Positions 49,358-58,328 of a DNA stretch of 64,000 bases are shown in pieces. The notes beneath the pieces were generated by a model. It made no database searches and was not told the DNA's origin. It saw only the letters and a list, made by a program, of their open reading frames with translations. Made by a program: the position numbers and the translations under genes. Source of the DNA: Parascardovia denticolens DSM 10105 = JCM 12538 (GTDB taxonomy: Bacteria; Actinomycetota; Actinomycetes; Actinomycetales; Bifidobacteriaceae); contig NZ_AP012333.1 of the NCBI RefSeq assembly GCF_001042675.1, positions 1,178,001-1,242,000 of the forward strand. The letters are read 5' to 3'. How positions within the stretch are numbered: position 1 is the first letter of the stretch; each line of letters opens with the position of its first letter.

Positions 49358-50629
49358 TTAATCATCCGTAGCGTTGTACCAGGAAGTGTACCCAGCATTC
49401 ATGCTGCTAATGGCTTTATCCAAAGTTTCTTCGCCAGTGAGATACTTGAGAGTATGAGCTTTCATAGGATCTTCCTCTGTCGTGCCTCCTGCTAAAGTTG
49501 CTTGCAGTTGAACGATGATTTGGTGCGAAGCCAGCTCCTTATCAGCAACCTTATTGATATACGTAAGATAAAGTTGCTGATCCTCGTTACGCTGCGCATA
49601 GACAGGTGAAATTCCTGCAGTTGCTGGGAGATAGCTCCCCTGCTCACAGAATTTCGTATAATTCTTTTTCTGATAAAACCAATTGAGGAATTTCCGACCT
49701 GATTTACTAAAAGTGACCATATAGCTGGTTCCGAGATTGGTTGCCCTTGTTGGCTGCTGCGGCATCACGACGCTCTTCCATTTAAAAGAGGAGATTGAAT
49801 TGATGAAATCGGCAATTTGCCAATTACCAGAATAATACGCAGCAACTTGTCCTGTTTTGAAGAGAGCTGACGGATCGGCGTTGGAGGCGAAAACCGATTT
49901 AGGCATAATCACATCATTATCGATTTTCTTCAAAAACTGCAATGCATCCTTAGCCTTATTATCAAGAGCCCAGCTGCCATCTTTCTGCTTCCGAACCCCC
50001 TTTGACCCGAATGAATACATGAAAGACCGTTCGCGATGTGTCGAGGGGTCCATAACAAATCCGTATTTTGCACCAGTCTTCTTCTGAACTGTTGTAACAG
50101 CTTGGATGAATTCGTCCCAGCTCCAACTCTCTTCATAAGACTTGGGATAAGAGACGCCAGCTTTATCAAATAATGATGTGTTGATGAACATGCCAACAGC
50201 CGTCAAATCAGACGGCATTTGTAGGATTTTCCCTTTCGAATCTTTGGTAACGAGGCTTTTCATCACCCCCGTCTTATTTGAAAGGTCTGTCAGATCCTGT
50301 AATTTACCCATCCAGACCGGATCCAGCTGTGGAACGCGGGCGACATCAGGCAAATCGGCGGCCTTACTCGCGTTCGAGATTTTCGTATTCAAATCAGAAT
50401 AGGGAACTTCCATGATATTGACTTTTACGCCTGTTTCTTTGGTGTAAAGTTTTGCCATGGTCTTGTATGCATCATTCTGATCATCCGAAAAAGTAAGCGT
50501 GATGCTCTTTTTATTTCCATCATCCGACGATGTAGAACCGCCATTACCATTCGCTCCGCAAGCTGCGGTGGCAAACAGAGTGGCTGTGGATAAGAGAAAG
50601 GCCAATGCTTTCTTCCATTGATTTCTCAT
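49358..50629 (-). CDS. ABC transporter solute-binding lipoprotein (island)
   Basis: A 423-residue extracellular binding protein of family 1. The signal peptide ends at the lipobox ATAC (Cys at about 24), then a Gly/Ser/Asn-rich linker. It should capture the locus substrate at the membrane surface. First gene of the leftward operon: binding protein, two permeases, lyase, transporter, phosphatase, fucosidase. A good promoter candidate lies just upstream (-10 at 50687-50692). It is divergent from the ROK regulator, which probably controls it. Confidence 0.93.
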   Translation of the reverse strand: MRNQWKKALAFLLSTATLFATAACGANGNGGSTSSDDGNKKSITLTFSDDQNDAYKTMAKLYTKETGVKVNIMEVPYSDLNTKISNASKAADLPDVARVPQLDPVWMGKLQDLTDLSNKTGVMKSLVTKDSKGKILQMPSDLTAVGMFINTSLFDKAGVSYPKSYEESWSWDEFIQAVTTVQKKTGAKYGFVMDPSTHRERSFMYSFGSKGVRKQKDGSWALDNKAKDALQFLKKIDNDVIMPKSVFASNADPSALFKTGQVAAYYSGNWQIADFINSISSFKWKSVVMPQQPTRATNLGTSYMVTFSKSGRKFLNWFYQKKNYTKFCEQGSYLPATAGISPVYAQRNEDQQLYLTYINKVADKELASHQIIVQLQATLAGGTTEEDPMKAHTLKYLTGEETLDKAISSMNAGYTSWYNATDD

Positions 50630-50686
50630 AATCGTTTACTCCTCTAGGAATTAACCGGAACCACACCATTGCGTCCGATCAATTTC

Positions 50687-50692
50687 AGTATA
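50687..50692 (-). promoter_or_regulatory. Extended -10 promoter element for the importer operon
   Basis: On the minus strand TGCTATACT gives an extended -10 hexamer TATACT, with a weak TTGGCT about 19 bases upstream. It lies about 60 bases before the binding-protein start codon. Confidence 0.45.
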
Positions 50693-50750
50693 GCATATCT
50701 TTTGAGAAAAAAGCCAATCCTTTAAAATAAGCCCTTTACGGCGTGTCTTT

Positions 50751-50770
50751 TCTCGAAATATCTCGAAATG
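50751..50770. promoter_or_regulatory. Tandem 10-base repeat in the divergent ROK/importer promoter region
   Basis: TCTCGAAATA and TCTCGAAATG stand head to tail, one helical turn apart, upstream of the importer promoter. A related TTTTCTCAAA lies at 50701-50710 on the minus strand. The spacing suggests a regulator binding site, possibly for the adjacent ROK protein. Confidence 0.4.
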
Positions 50771-50856
50771 CTTGGTACAATTTTTATCAAAAATCATATA
50801 ATTCTCGTCTCTGTGGATGGTTACTGTATGATAAAGACGGATTACTTGGAGGCGCT

Positions 50857-51945
50857 ATGGATTCTCAAAATACCGAATCTCTGCTTGCGAAACGCTGTAC
50901 CGCGATCGTCAACTATCTATGCACATATCAAACCGCATCAAGCAAAGAGATCGCCGATGGGATTGGGGTTCCTGCATCAACCACTTATAAGTTATGCTCA
51001 TATCTAAAACAGCTTCACGTAATCCAAGCATCGGGGAATCGGCATATCCAGAGAGGACGTAGTCAGCAGCTTTTTTCACTGAACTCAAGTTTCCAATCGT
51101 GCATTGTGGTTGATATTGAGCTGAAAGCTATCGATGGCTATATCACGGGGATTGATAACAGCATACTTTATCACGCCGCTGTTTCCTCTGAATCCTTTCA
51201 TGATAAACCGAACCACATCGATTTGACTTTGAACCTTATTGATGAGCTTAAGAGCTGGGCAAGCGATCATCAAATCCCTTGCAAAGGACTTTCTCTCATC
51301 GTTCCAGGAAGCGTCAAGAAAAATGGCGTTGTAAGTACTGCCAGTGAACTGTCGTGGATGAATGTCTCTCTTGGCGATATCCTCCGCGTAAAATATCAAG
51401 ACCCGATTTTCATCATCAATAACGCTAACGCTTTCGCAATGGGCGAATCTATGAAACATCAATCATCGGAAAGTAACCGGAAAGTTTTAGTTGGTCTGGT
51501 CATCAGGGAATTTGGGGTTGGCACCGGATTAATCGTGAACAATCAAATGATCAATGGTGTACACGGATCAGCGGGAGAAATCGGTTTCAGCTTAACCAAT
51601 TTGAATTCTTTCGATTCTTATTACACCCTTTCAGGTGATTTGGAGACCCGACTTCGAGATGAATTCGTCCAGGCTAACGATAATAAGGAGAGAGCTTATG
51701 ACACGATTATCTCTCTCATTTCCATGGCAATCGCGAATATCTGCGTCCTTCTTGACCCAGATACTGTTTTCTTCGATATCGCCCCAAACATCAAGGCGTA
51801 TATCGACCTCGAAAAAGTACATGAAAAACTCGTGGGCCGTATCCCCTATCCACCGAATCTCGTCGAAGATACGGCAAGTCAAGAAAGTAGAGCAATTGGG
51901 GCATCCGCCCTTGTCACAGCTAAAGTAAGAACAACCCTCTTTTAG
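50857..51945 (+). CDS. ROK-family transcriptional regulator (island)
   Basis: A 362-residue regulator. An N-terminal winged helix (about residues 10-75; RCTAIVNYLCTYQTASSKEIADG) precedes a ROK sugar-kinase-like domain, which here senses a ligand; the DIxLKAIDGYITGIDN and GEIGFSLTNL segments correspond to the ROK phosphate and hinge regions. The usual zinc-binding CxCGxxGC is absent. By position it controls the importer operon and the kinase gene downstream. TTGGAGG lies four bases before the ATG at 50857, which is therefore preferred over an ATG at 50743. Confidence 0.88.
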   Translation: MDSQNTESLLAKRCTAIVNYLCTYQTASSKEIADGIGVPASTTYKLCSYLKQLHVIQASGNRHIQRGRSQQLFSLNSSFQSCIVVDIELKAIDGYITGIDNSILYHAAVSSESFHDKPNHIDLTLNLIDELKSWASDHQIPCKGLSLIVPGSVKKNGVVSTASELSWMNVSLGDILRVKYQDPIFIINNANAFAMGESMKHQSSESNRKVLVGLVIREFGVGTGLIVNNQMINGVHGSAGEIGFSLTNLNSFDSYYTLSGDLETRLRDEFVQANDNKERAYDTIISLISMAIANICVLLDPDTVFFDIAPNIKAYIDLEKVHEKLVGRIPYPPNLVEDTASQESRAIGASALVTAKVRTTLF

Positions 51946-51987
51946 GGGTGAGACAGCCAAATTCGCCTGATCAGATCGGACTTTTAT

Positions 51988-52920
51988 ATGCCCATTCAAC
52001 AATTTCTCGGTATCGATATCGGAGGCACGAAGACCTCCTTTGCCCTAGAAGATGAAAACGGCACTCGAAGTGATATCACAGTACCAACCACTAGTTGGAG
52101 AGAGTGCAGCGATACTGTTAAACTCGAAGATTTGGACCATCTTTTAAACTCCTTTGGACATCTCGAACTACCCATTGACCCGAGGATCACTTCCATCGCC
52201 ATTGGTATGCACGGTGCGGAGACCGAATCACAAATCCGTAAAATACAATCGTATCTCCGTGAGAAGTTACATTCATCAATAGCCTTGGTGAATGATGCCG
52301 AATTGATCAGCATGGCGGAAGGAATCGACGATGCAATAAATCTCGTTATCGGCACCGGTACGATTTGTCTCTCACGCGATAAAGACAACAGACTTATCCG
52401 AGCCGGAGGATATGGATACGGCTGGCTCTTAGATGACTATTGCAGCGCACCGGCACTTGTCAGGGAATCAATGAAGGAGATGCTCTCCACGGCGACTACC
52501 CAAGGCACCGATTTTATTCTTTCCGATCCCCTTTTCTCCCTTTTTCTTCAAGCTTTTCACGCAGACGACCTTTTTTCATTGACCTTTGCCTTCGGAGAGA
52601 ATGCACAGGAAACAGCTTGGGGCCATTATGCCCCCCTCGTATTCGATGCGGCAAACGCTGGATCCCCAATCGCACATCGGGTAATTCGCAATGCTATAGA
52701 CCATGTTTTGGAATATTTAGAGTCGGTTCAAAGGCAGGGAGCGACAGGAAGTTCCGTTGTAGCTGCCGGCGGCGTAATTTTGCACCAGAGAAAGTTACAG
52801 GAGTTCCTTGCGAAGAAGCTTAGAACTCTCCCCTTTCCGCTTACCTTGCACATCGCCAACACAGCCCCAGTCGAAGGCGCACTCCGGCTCGCCCAACGGA
52901 TCGTTGCCCAACAGGCATAA
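51988..52920 (+). CDS. BadF/BadG-family N-acetylhexosamine kinase (GlcNAc kinase-like)
   Basis: A 310-residue ASKHA-fold kinase. The phosphate-1 loop LGIDIGGTKTSFAL (residues 7-20), the LVNDAELISMAEG segment and GTGTICLSRD with the glycine-rich GGYGYGWLLDD are typical of eukaryotic-type N-acetylglucosamine kinases of the BadF/BadG/BcrA/BcrD family. It would make GlcNAc-6-phosphate for NagA and NagB, encoded 6-8 kb away in the same island. It follows the regulator by 42 bases. No strong ribosome site is seen before the ATG at 51988. GlcN or another amino sugar is an alternative substrate. Confidence 0.8.
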   Translation: MPIQQFLGIDIGGTKTSFALEDENGTRSDITVPTTSWRECSDTVKLEDLDHLLNSFGHLELPIDPRITSIAIGMHGAETESQIRKIQSYLREKLHSSIALVNDAELISMAEGIDDAINLVIGTGTICLSRDKDNRLIRAGGYGYGWLLDDYCSAPALVRESMKEMLSTATTQGTDFILSDPLFSLFLQAFHADDLFSLTFAFGENAQETAWGHYAPLVFDAANAGSPIAHRVIRNAIDHVLEYLESVQRQGATGSSVVAAGGVILHQRKLQEFLAKKLRTLPFPLTLHIANTAPVEGALRLAQRIVAQQA

Positions 52921-52940
52921 GGGGAAAAGCCTACGGACTC

Positions 52941-52975
52941 TTCTTTGCCAAGCTGACTGTCAGCTTGGCAAAGAA
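52941..52975. terminator. Bidirectional terminator between kinase and GH105 genes
   Basis: TTCTTTGCCAAGCTGA pairs perfectly with TCAGCTTGGCAAAGAA (16 pairs, three-base loop). It lies 21 bases after the kinase stop and 5 bases from the opposing GH105 stop, so it can serve both transcripts. Confidence 0.85.
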
Positions 52976-52979
52976 ACCA

Positions 52980-54077
52980 TCAATAAAATTCTCTCAGATA
53001 CTCGGTAAGAGCAAGAATAGCCATAGCCTGCCCATAAGGCATGGTGGAGAGACGGATATTCATATAAGATTCCTTATTTTTGCCAAGAGGTGTCCCAATT
53101 GATACTTGGTTAAGGTCGCCCGTATCAGTGATCTCCCCTATCAAACCATGGACTGCCCGTAAAGCAGCGGCGTGGTAATGACGGTCGAGTAATCGCATAT
53201 GAATACCTAAAAGAAGGCCATAAGCGATTCCTGCTGTCGCGGAACTTTCCTCATAGGAAGCATCATCATCCAAAACCGTATGCCACATGCCTGTTGGACT
53301 CTGCACTTCCAGCAAAGAGCGAACCTGATTCTCAAAAGAAAGCTGCACTACCTGATAGAAGGAATCACTTGGCCCCAAGCCCAATACCGCGACTAACTCA
53401 GGCAAAGCAATGGTTGCCCAGGAATTTCCTCTCCCCCAGAACACGGAGCTCAAATTGCTCCGCTCGTTAAAGGACCAACCATGGTACCAATAGCCTGTCG
53501 CTTTATCTTGGAGATAATAAATGTGTAAAAGCGCCTGCTTCTTTGCTTCTTCGACATATGACTTATCGTTAAGAAGCACACCAATTTTGGCCAAAGCGAG
53601 GACTGACATCATAAGTGTATCATCCCAAATCTCACCAGGATGGCTATCGCCCAACGTTACATGTTGAAAGGCGCCGCCCACACGGGGCAGTTCATGATAG
53701 ATCCAATCGCCCCAGTTCTCCAGATAAGGTAGATATTTTTTATCGCCGGTCTCTTCATACAAAAAAGCGAGCGTCAGAACCGGAGCCATGGTATTGATGT
53801 TTTTTTCCACTTGCTCATTACTCGAGAATTGATCACTGAACCATTCTTCAATCGAATGCAGAATTCGCTGCTCCCGTGTAAGGGAATAATATCGCCATAA
53901 GCCGTAAAGACCAACGCCAGCAGTCCATTCCCAATAACGAAAACTTTTGTTATCAATCAATCGCCCATTTTTAGCTCTGAACGAGAACTCTCCTGTATCA
54001 TCAGTGAGTTCAACCATTCTTAGCGACAACTTATTAATAACTTTGATGAGAGTAGATTTATCAAAGTCTGATTTCAT
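52980..54077 (-). CDS. GH105/GH88-type unsaturated uronyl hydrolase
   Basis: A 365-residue (alpha/alpha)6-barrel hydrolase. YWEWTAGVGLYGLWRYY near residue 50, the aspartates of GEIWDDTLMMSVLALAKIG (Asp152/153), WGRGNSWATIALPEL, and GMWHTVLDDDASYEESSATAGIAYG match the GH105 unsaturated rhamnogalacturonyl/glucuronyl hydrolase group. Such enzymes add water to the double bond made by a lyase and free a 5-keto-4-deoxyuronate. No signal peptide. AGGAG lies six bases before the ATG at 54077; ATG at 54083 is too close. It is the last gene of the six-gene uronate operon and ends at a strong terminator. Confidence 0.9.
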   Translation of the reverse strand: MKSDFDKSTLIKVINKLSLRMVELTDDTGEFSFRAKNGRLIDNKSFRYWEWTAGVGLYGLWRYYSLTREQRILHSIEEWFSDQFSSNEQVEKNINTMAPVLTLAFLYEETGDKKYLPYLENWGDWIYHELPRVGGAFQHVTLGDSHPGEIWDDTLMMSVLALAKIGVLLNDKSYVEEAKKQALLHIYYLQDKATGYWYHGWSFNERSNLSSVFWGRGNSWATIALPELVAVLGLGPSDSFYQVVQLSFENQVRSLLEVQSPTGMWHTVLDDDASYEESSATAGIAYGLLLGIHMRLLDRHYHAAALRAVHGLIGEITDTGDLNQVSIGTPLGKNKESYMNIRLSTMPYGQAMAILALTEYLREFY

Positions 54078-54158
54078 AATCATCTCCTGCTTATTAAGAG
54101 ACCCTGCAAGAACAGCATGAACGGTTCTTACAGGGATCCATAGTGAGGTGGAAAAAGG

Positions 54159-54800
54159 TTAGCCCTTCAGCATAGCCGCGATAATATCGCGGATTTGACC
54201 ATCTTGGGCATTTGCCAGGAAATACTCTTCGAAATGTTTGCCGGAAATCGTATTTTTGACGAATTCTTCATCCAATTCATGAAGAATTTGAGGCATAGGC
54301 TTATAAAGGGTACTCTTGAGCGAACGCAAAATTCTCGCATTGCACTGCTCAGGAATTGCACGTTCTCGAGGATACCCTCCACCAATCGGATCGGAGAACA
54401 AGCGTTCAAAAATCAATTTCAGATTCAGCTCAGCCCCCCATCCAAAACCTTTCGCGAAAGGAATAGATAAAGCGTTCCCACCATTAATCTGACTGAAAAG
54501 ATACGCATCGGTGGGCTCAACCGCAAGGCCACAAACCACTCCCGGGAAAGCGTTCAATGCAGTCATGGCGCCTTCACCAGTGCCACATCCGGTGATGACG
54601 AAGTCGGCCGCGCCAGAATTAAGCAGGATAGCAGCTAAAAGCCCATTTTGTACATAGGTGAGCTGTGGTTCGTCTTCTTCCCCATACATCCCATAGTTAA
54701 AGGATTCATACCCTTTCCTATCGCAAACGACTTTCAACGTATCGAAAATCAGCTGATTTTTCCCAGCTTGAGAATTTTCGTTAATTAAGGCTACTTTCAT
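54159..54800 (-). CDS. dhuI: RpiB/LacAB-family isomerase, DhuI-like
   Basis: A 213-residue member of the RpiB/LacA/LacB isomerase superfamily. It begins MKVALINENSQAGKNQLIF and carries the active-site FVITGCGTGEGAM and the AVEPTDAYLFSQINGGNAL segment. Length and sequence recall the streptococcal isomerase DhuI, which converts the unsaturated-uronate product DHU to the 3-deoxy-D-glycero-2,5-hexodiulosonate form. AAGGG lies seven bases before the ATG at 54800. Adjacent to the DhuD-like dehydrogenase, as in the streptococcal glycosaminoglycan cluster. The gene symbol is by resemblance, not by a search. Confidence 0.82.
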   Translation of the reverse strand: MKVALINENSQAGKNQLIFDTLKVVCDRKGYESFNYGMYGEEDEPQLTYVQNGLLAAILLNSGAADFVITGCGTGEGAMTALNAFPGVVCGLAVEPTDAYLFSQINGGNALSIPFAKGFGWGAELNLKLIFERLFSDPIGGGYPRERAIPEQCNARILRSLKSTLYKPMPQILHELDEEFVKNTISGKHFEEYFLANAQDGQIRDIIAAMLKG

Positions 54801-54880
54801 ATGTTTTCCCTTTTTAAAATGTTTAATTTGCACAGTTTTTGCTACTGGTCTTCAAACATCATCACCTACAGACACCACAA

Positions 54881-55684
54881 TCATTGAGGCTGCTTGCCAA
54901 TATATGCCAAGATGCCACCATCGACATAAAGAACATGCCCATTGATAAAATCCGATGCCTCAGAGGCCAAGAAAACAGCAGGTCCTTGCAAATCCTCTGT
55001 TGTTCCCCAACGTGCAGCAGGAGTTTTAGCGATAATGAACTGATCGAATGGATGCCTCGAACCATCAGGTTGAATTTCCCGCAAAGGCGCAGTCTGAGGT
55101 GTGGCGATATACCCTGGTCCAATTGCATTGCACTGGATATTCTCACCGCCATATTCTGAACAAATATTTCGAGTAAGCATCTTAAGACCACCTTTCGCCG
55201 CGGCATAAGCACTTACCGTTTCACGACCAAGCTCACTCATCATCGAGCAGATGTTGATGATTTTCCCATGCCCCTTTTCAATCATACCTGGAATCACCGC
55301 CTTGGAAACAATAAAGGGACCCGTGAGATCGATATCAATTACCCGGCGCCAGTCAGATTCAGACATTTCCACCATTGGGATTCTCTTGATAATACCTGCG
55401 TTGTTGACAAGAATATCGATTACCCCCAAATCATTTTCGATGGATTCGACTAACTGACCAACAGCCTTCTCATCCGTAACATCGCACACATATCCCTTAA
55501 CAGGAATACCGGCTTCCTCGTATGCCTTCATACCACGCTCGACTGAGCTTTCGTCGATATCGTTAAACGAGATCCGAGCACCAGCCTTATGCAAGGCAGA
55601 AGCAATCGCAAACCCAATCCCATAACTGGCACCGGTAACCAGCGCGACCTTCCCCTGCAAAGAAAACTTTTCCATTGAGAACAT
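54881..55684 (-). CDS. dhuD: SDR dehydrogenase, DhuD/KduD-like (forms 2-keto-3-deoxygluconate)
   Basis: A 267-residue short-chain dehydrogenase. TGASYGIG (residues 17-24) binds NAD(P), NNAG and the Ser-Tyr-Lys set in ICSMMSELGRETVSAYAAAKGG form the active site. The ending GHVLYVDGGILAYIGKQP is close to streptococcal gluconate-5-dehydrogenase-like DhuD, which reduces hexodiulosonate to 2-keto-3-deoxy-D-gluconate. AAAGGAG lies six bases before the ATG at 55684. It lies directly before dhuI and after the TIM-barrel gene in the operon. Confidence 0.88.
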   Translation of the reverse strand: MFSMEKFSLQGKVALVTGASYGIGFAIASALHKAGARISFNDIDESSVERGMKAYEEAGIPVKGYVCDVTDEKAVGQLVESIENDLGVIDILVNNAGIIKRIPMVEMSESDWRRVIDIDLTGPFIVSKAVIPGMIEKGHGKIINICSMMSELGRETVSAYAAAKGGLKMLTRNICSEYGGENIQCNAIGPGYIATPQTAPLREIQPDGSRHPFDQFIIAKTPAARWGTTEDLQGPAVFLASEASDFINGHVLYVDGGILAYIGKQPQ

Positions 55685-55744
55685 ATTGCACTCCTTTTAA
55701 TATTCTTTCCTATTTTCAAAGGAAAACAAAAAATCAAAGTTGAA

Positions 55745-56581
55745 TCAGTATTCGCTATATCTATCGACAATTGATCGTATTGCGTCTCCTTTCGTCTCTT
55801 CAAAAACCACTGATGCCATAGGCTTATTCGTCTTGACCAAATCCAGGATATGCGTGGTTGGAAGAACTCCTAAACCGTTATCACAGGTCTGGACTTGTTC
55901 CTGGCCAGGTACAACAGTGAAGTCCCGGACATGGATTGCGAAAATATCGTCGCATAAGGAGTCAAAACCTTTCTCGATGATCCTGGGCAATTCTTCAACA
56001 TTATGTGCGCAAACCAAAGAGGTGGGATCGAAAATGACGCCTAGCCATGGTGAGCTTATTTCATGAAGAATACGCAGAGTCTTAGAAAGAGAACAAATCG
56101 GATGATTGATTCCCGGTTCAATCGCAACCCTGCAACCCACCTCTTCTCCATAAGAGACGAGTTCTTCTATTACAGCCCGCACCGCAGTATATGATTCCTC
56201 GGCAAAATTCTTCGGATCATAAACGTTGGGGATGGGGCGTACCGAGCCTGTCTCGCTCGCGACGAAATCCGCGCCAAAACAGCCAGCGAAACGCAGATAG
56301 TTCTTGAAACGGCGAATTAGCTGTCGCCGATAGACTGAATCCGGATGTATCATGTTAAAGTAACAGCTTAAAACCGCGATTTGTACATCCGCTGATGAGA
56401 ACACTCGCCTACAATAAGCTCCAAGTCCAGGATTCATCTTTTTCCCATCAGAGATTTCAGGAAATTGTATCGGAAGCGAAAGCTGGACACCATGAACACC
56501 ATATTCTTGCAATTTATTTGCAAGTTGAGGAATCGTAGTGACATTAGAAACGTCATGTCCGCGAACTGCTATATTGATCAT
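55745..56581 (-). CDS. Xylose isomerase-like TIM-barrel protein, sugar isomerase/epimerase
   Basis: A 278-residue AP-endonuclease-2/xylose-isomerase-like TIM barrel. Metal-binding residues typical of the family are visible: AIEPGINHP, GVIFDPTSLVCAHN (Asp/Asn), FAIHVRDF (His) and a final SVVFEE (Glu). The role is not known. It may isomerise or epimerise a uronate or another sugar released from the substrate, and is not part of the standard DhuI-DhuD-KdgK-Eda route. Spacing of 21 and 60 bases to its operon neighbours shows co-transcription. Confidence 0.82.
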   Translation of the reverse strand: MINIAVRGHDVSNVTTIPQLANKLQEYGVHGVQLSLPIQFPEISDGKKMNPGLGAYCRRVFSSADVQIAVLSCYFNMIHPDSVYRRQLIRRFKNYLRFAGCFGADFVASETGSVRPIPNVYDPKNFAEESYTAVRAVIEELVSYGEEVGCRVAIEPGINHPICSLSKTLRILHEISSPWLGVIFDPTSLVCAHNVEELPRIIEKGFDSLCDDIFAIHVRDFTVVPGQEQVQTCDNGLGVLPTTHILDLVKTNKPMASVVFEETKGDAIRSIVDRYSEY

Positions 56582-56602
56582 ACTTTAATCCTGAGAATAG
56601 CT

Positions 56603-57256
56603 TCAATCTAAAGCGCTTGAGAGAATCATCCTCATCTTTTTACAATGCCGTGTGACCGCGTCCCAATCATGTGCTTCGTACGCTTGATTCGGCACGGGAA
56701 ATGAGCCACCAACAGCGAAGACATTTTTGAGTTTGGCAAAAGAAATCATGTTGTCCAAATTAATCCCTCCGGTTGGCAAGAAAGAAACATCAGGGAAGGG
56801 CGCCTGGAGCGACGTTAGGGTTTGGACTCCCCCATAGGCGACAGCAGGGAAAAACTTCATATACCGTAGTCCTAATTCACGCACGCACTCGATATCCGTC
56901 GGAGTAGCTATGCCAGGAATCACTGACACATCGTTCTCAATACACCATTTCACTACTTTGGTATTAAGAGCAGGTGTAACGATGCCGGAGCAACCCGCGC
57001 TGATAGCATTCTTCGCCATGTTGACTTCATGAACCGTCCCCGCAAGAAGAATTATCTCGGGCATCTTTTCGTGAATCTGTTCCATGCCAGCGATTGCGGC
57101 ACCCGATCGAAAAGTAATTTCAGCTACTGGTGTATCAGCCTCGGCCAAGGCTTTAGCGAGAGGAACGGCATCGTGAGAATCCTTCAAAGTGATTAGAGGT
57201 ACTAAGCCGATTGTCGAGAGATTCTCGACCAAGGAATCAGTTTTGCTCAATTTCAT
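56603..57256 (-). CDS. eda: KDPG/KHG aldolase
   Basis: A 217-residue class I aldolase that splits 2-keto-3-deoxy-6-phosphogluconate into pyruvate and glyceraldehyde-3-phosphate. AEITFRSG, the AGTV strand, PGIATPTDIECV, the Schiff-base lysine in MKFFPA and FLPTGGI are all in place. Its first 20 bases overlap the kinase gene end. GGAAGGT precedes the ATG at 57256. Entner-Doudoroff aldolase is uncommon in bifidobacteria, which supports an acquired locus. Confidence 0.93.
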   Translation of the reverse strand: MKLSKTDSLVENLSTIGLVPLITLKDSHDAVPLAKALAEADTPVAEITFRSGAAIAGMEQIHEKMPEIILLAGTVHEVNMAKNAISAGCSGIVTPALNTKVVKWCIENDVSVIPGIATPTDIECVRELGLRYMKFFPAVAYGGVQTLTSLQAPFPDVSFLPTGGINLDNMISFAKLKNVFAVGGSFPVPNQAYEAHDWDAVTRHCKKMRMILSSALD

Positions 57257-58271
57257 TACCTTCCCTTAATTGTAATTGTAGGTGTGATTCAATAAAATTC
57301 GTTAATTCCTCAGAATTAGGAAGCCCGTCGTTGTCCGACTCAGATTGAGTTTGTATTGCCCCTATCGCACAGCCTCTTTCGAGAGCCCGTGCGAAAGGAA
57401 GCCCCTCCGCCAAGGCAGACAGAACTCCCGCTGCAAAACCATCTCCAGCTCCAACGGTATCTACGACCGACTCGACGATAAAAGCACTTACATAAGTCTC
57501 ATGCTTCCCATCAGTTAGATATGCACCTTTGACCCCATCTTTGATAATCACAAACCGTGCGCCATTCTTGATGAAGAAAGAACCCATCGCAGCGAGGCTA
57601 TCCTTTTGGCTCAAAAAAGCAGCCTCACCTCGGCCAGGAATTACCAAATCGGCCTTGGAACAGAAATCATTGAGACGGGAACGCATCATCCTCTCGTCCT
57701 TCCAGAGAGAAATGCGAACATTTGGATCGAATGATAAAAATATATTATTCCTTTTCGCAATATCCACCATTTCATAAGCGGCTTCTAAGCAAGAATCTGA
57801 CAGCGCAGGGAGAATCCCGGTCATGTGGATAGCTTTGATTTCATCAAAATCGACTTCGCGTATATCCATGGGCGCGATGGTTGACGCGGCTGAATCATGG
57901 CGCCAATACACGACTTCAGGATCACCTTCAGAAACTCTGGATTTCATCATCAAACCAGTGCGGCGATTATCCAGCTTAAACAAATATTTATCAGAGATTT
58001 GATTCGACTGTAATTTCAACCGTATTTTACGACCTACCGGATCATCTCCTACTTTGCTAAGGAAAAGAGCTCGCTGTCCTAGACGAGAAAGCCCAATTGC
58101 TACGTTCAACTCGGCACCTGCCACAGAGCTGGAAAAATGCCTCACTGTGGCAAGATCTCCTCGGTCGTGTGCGACAAAAAGGCCCAGCGCTTCTCCAGCC
58201 AGAAGAAAGGCCTTAGTTCCGCACTCCCGGTTGGTTGAGGACCGAAAGTCATCCATCCGCAGATCAACCAT
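57237..58271 (-). CDS. kdgK: 2-keto-3-deoxygluconate kinase (PfkB family)
   Basis: A 344-residue PfkB-type sugar kinase that phosphorylates 2-keto-3-deoxygluconate. GAELNVAIGLSRLG near residue 51 is the substrate-binding region, and DTVGAGDGFAAGVLSALAEG near 275 is the anion hole and catalytic Asp. It opens the six-gene leftward operon (kinase, aldolase, TIM barrel, dehydrogenase, isomerase, GH105). The GAAAG ribosome site is about ten bases before the ATG at 58271, so an internal start cannot be excluded. The basic N-terminal 20 residues are longer than in most family members. Confidence 0.88.
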   Translation of the reverse strand: MVDLRMDDFRSSTNRECGTKAFLLAGEALGLFVAHDRGDLATVRHFSSSVAGAELNVAIGLSRLGQRALFLSKVGDDPVGRKIRLKLQSNQISDKYLFKLDNRRTGLMMKSRVSEGDPEVVYWRHDSAASTIAPMDIREVDFDEIKAIHMTGILPALSDSCLEAAYEMVDIAKRNNIFLSFDPNVRISLWKDERMMRSRLNDFCSKADLVIPGRGEAAFLSQKDSLAAMGSFFIKNGARFVIIKDGVKGAYLTDGKHETYVSAFIVESVVDTVGAGDGFAAGVLSALAEGLPFARALERGCAIGAIQTQSESDNDGLPNSEELTNFIESHLQLQLREGNEIEQN

Positions 58272-58322
58272 AACAATACACTTTCACATGCTGCCTCTTT
58301 GCACCAACAGCTTCTTGTATTG

Positions 58323-58328
58323 ATTATA
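58323..58328 (-). promoter_or_regulatory. Consensus -10 hexamer for the kdgK operon
   Basis: TATAAT on the minus strand, about 50 bases before the kdgK start codon. The region 17 bases upstream (TTCATT) is a poor -35, so activation or an alternative spacing may be needed. Confidence 0.35.
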
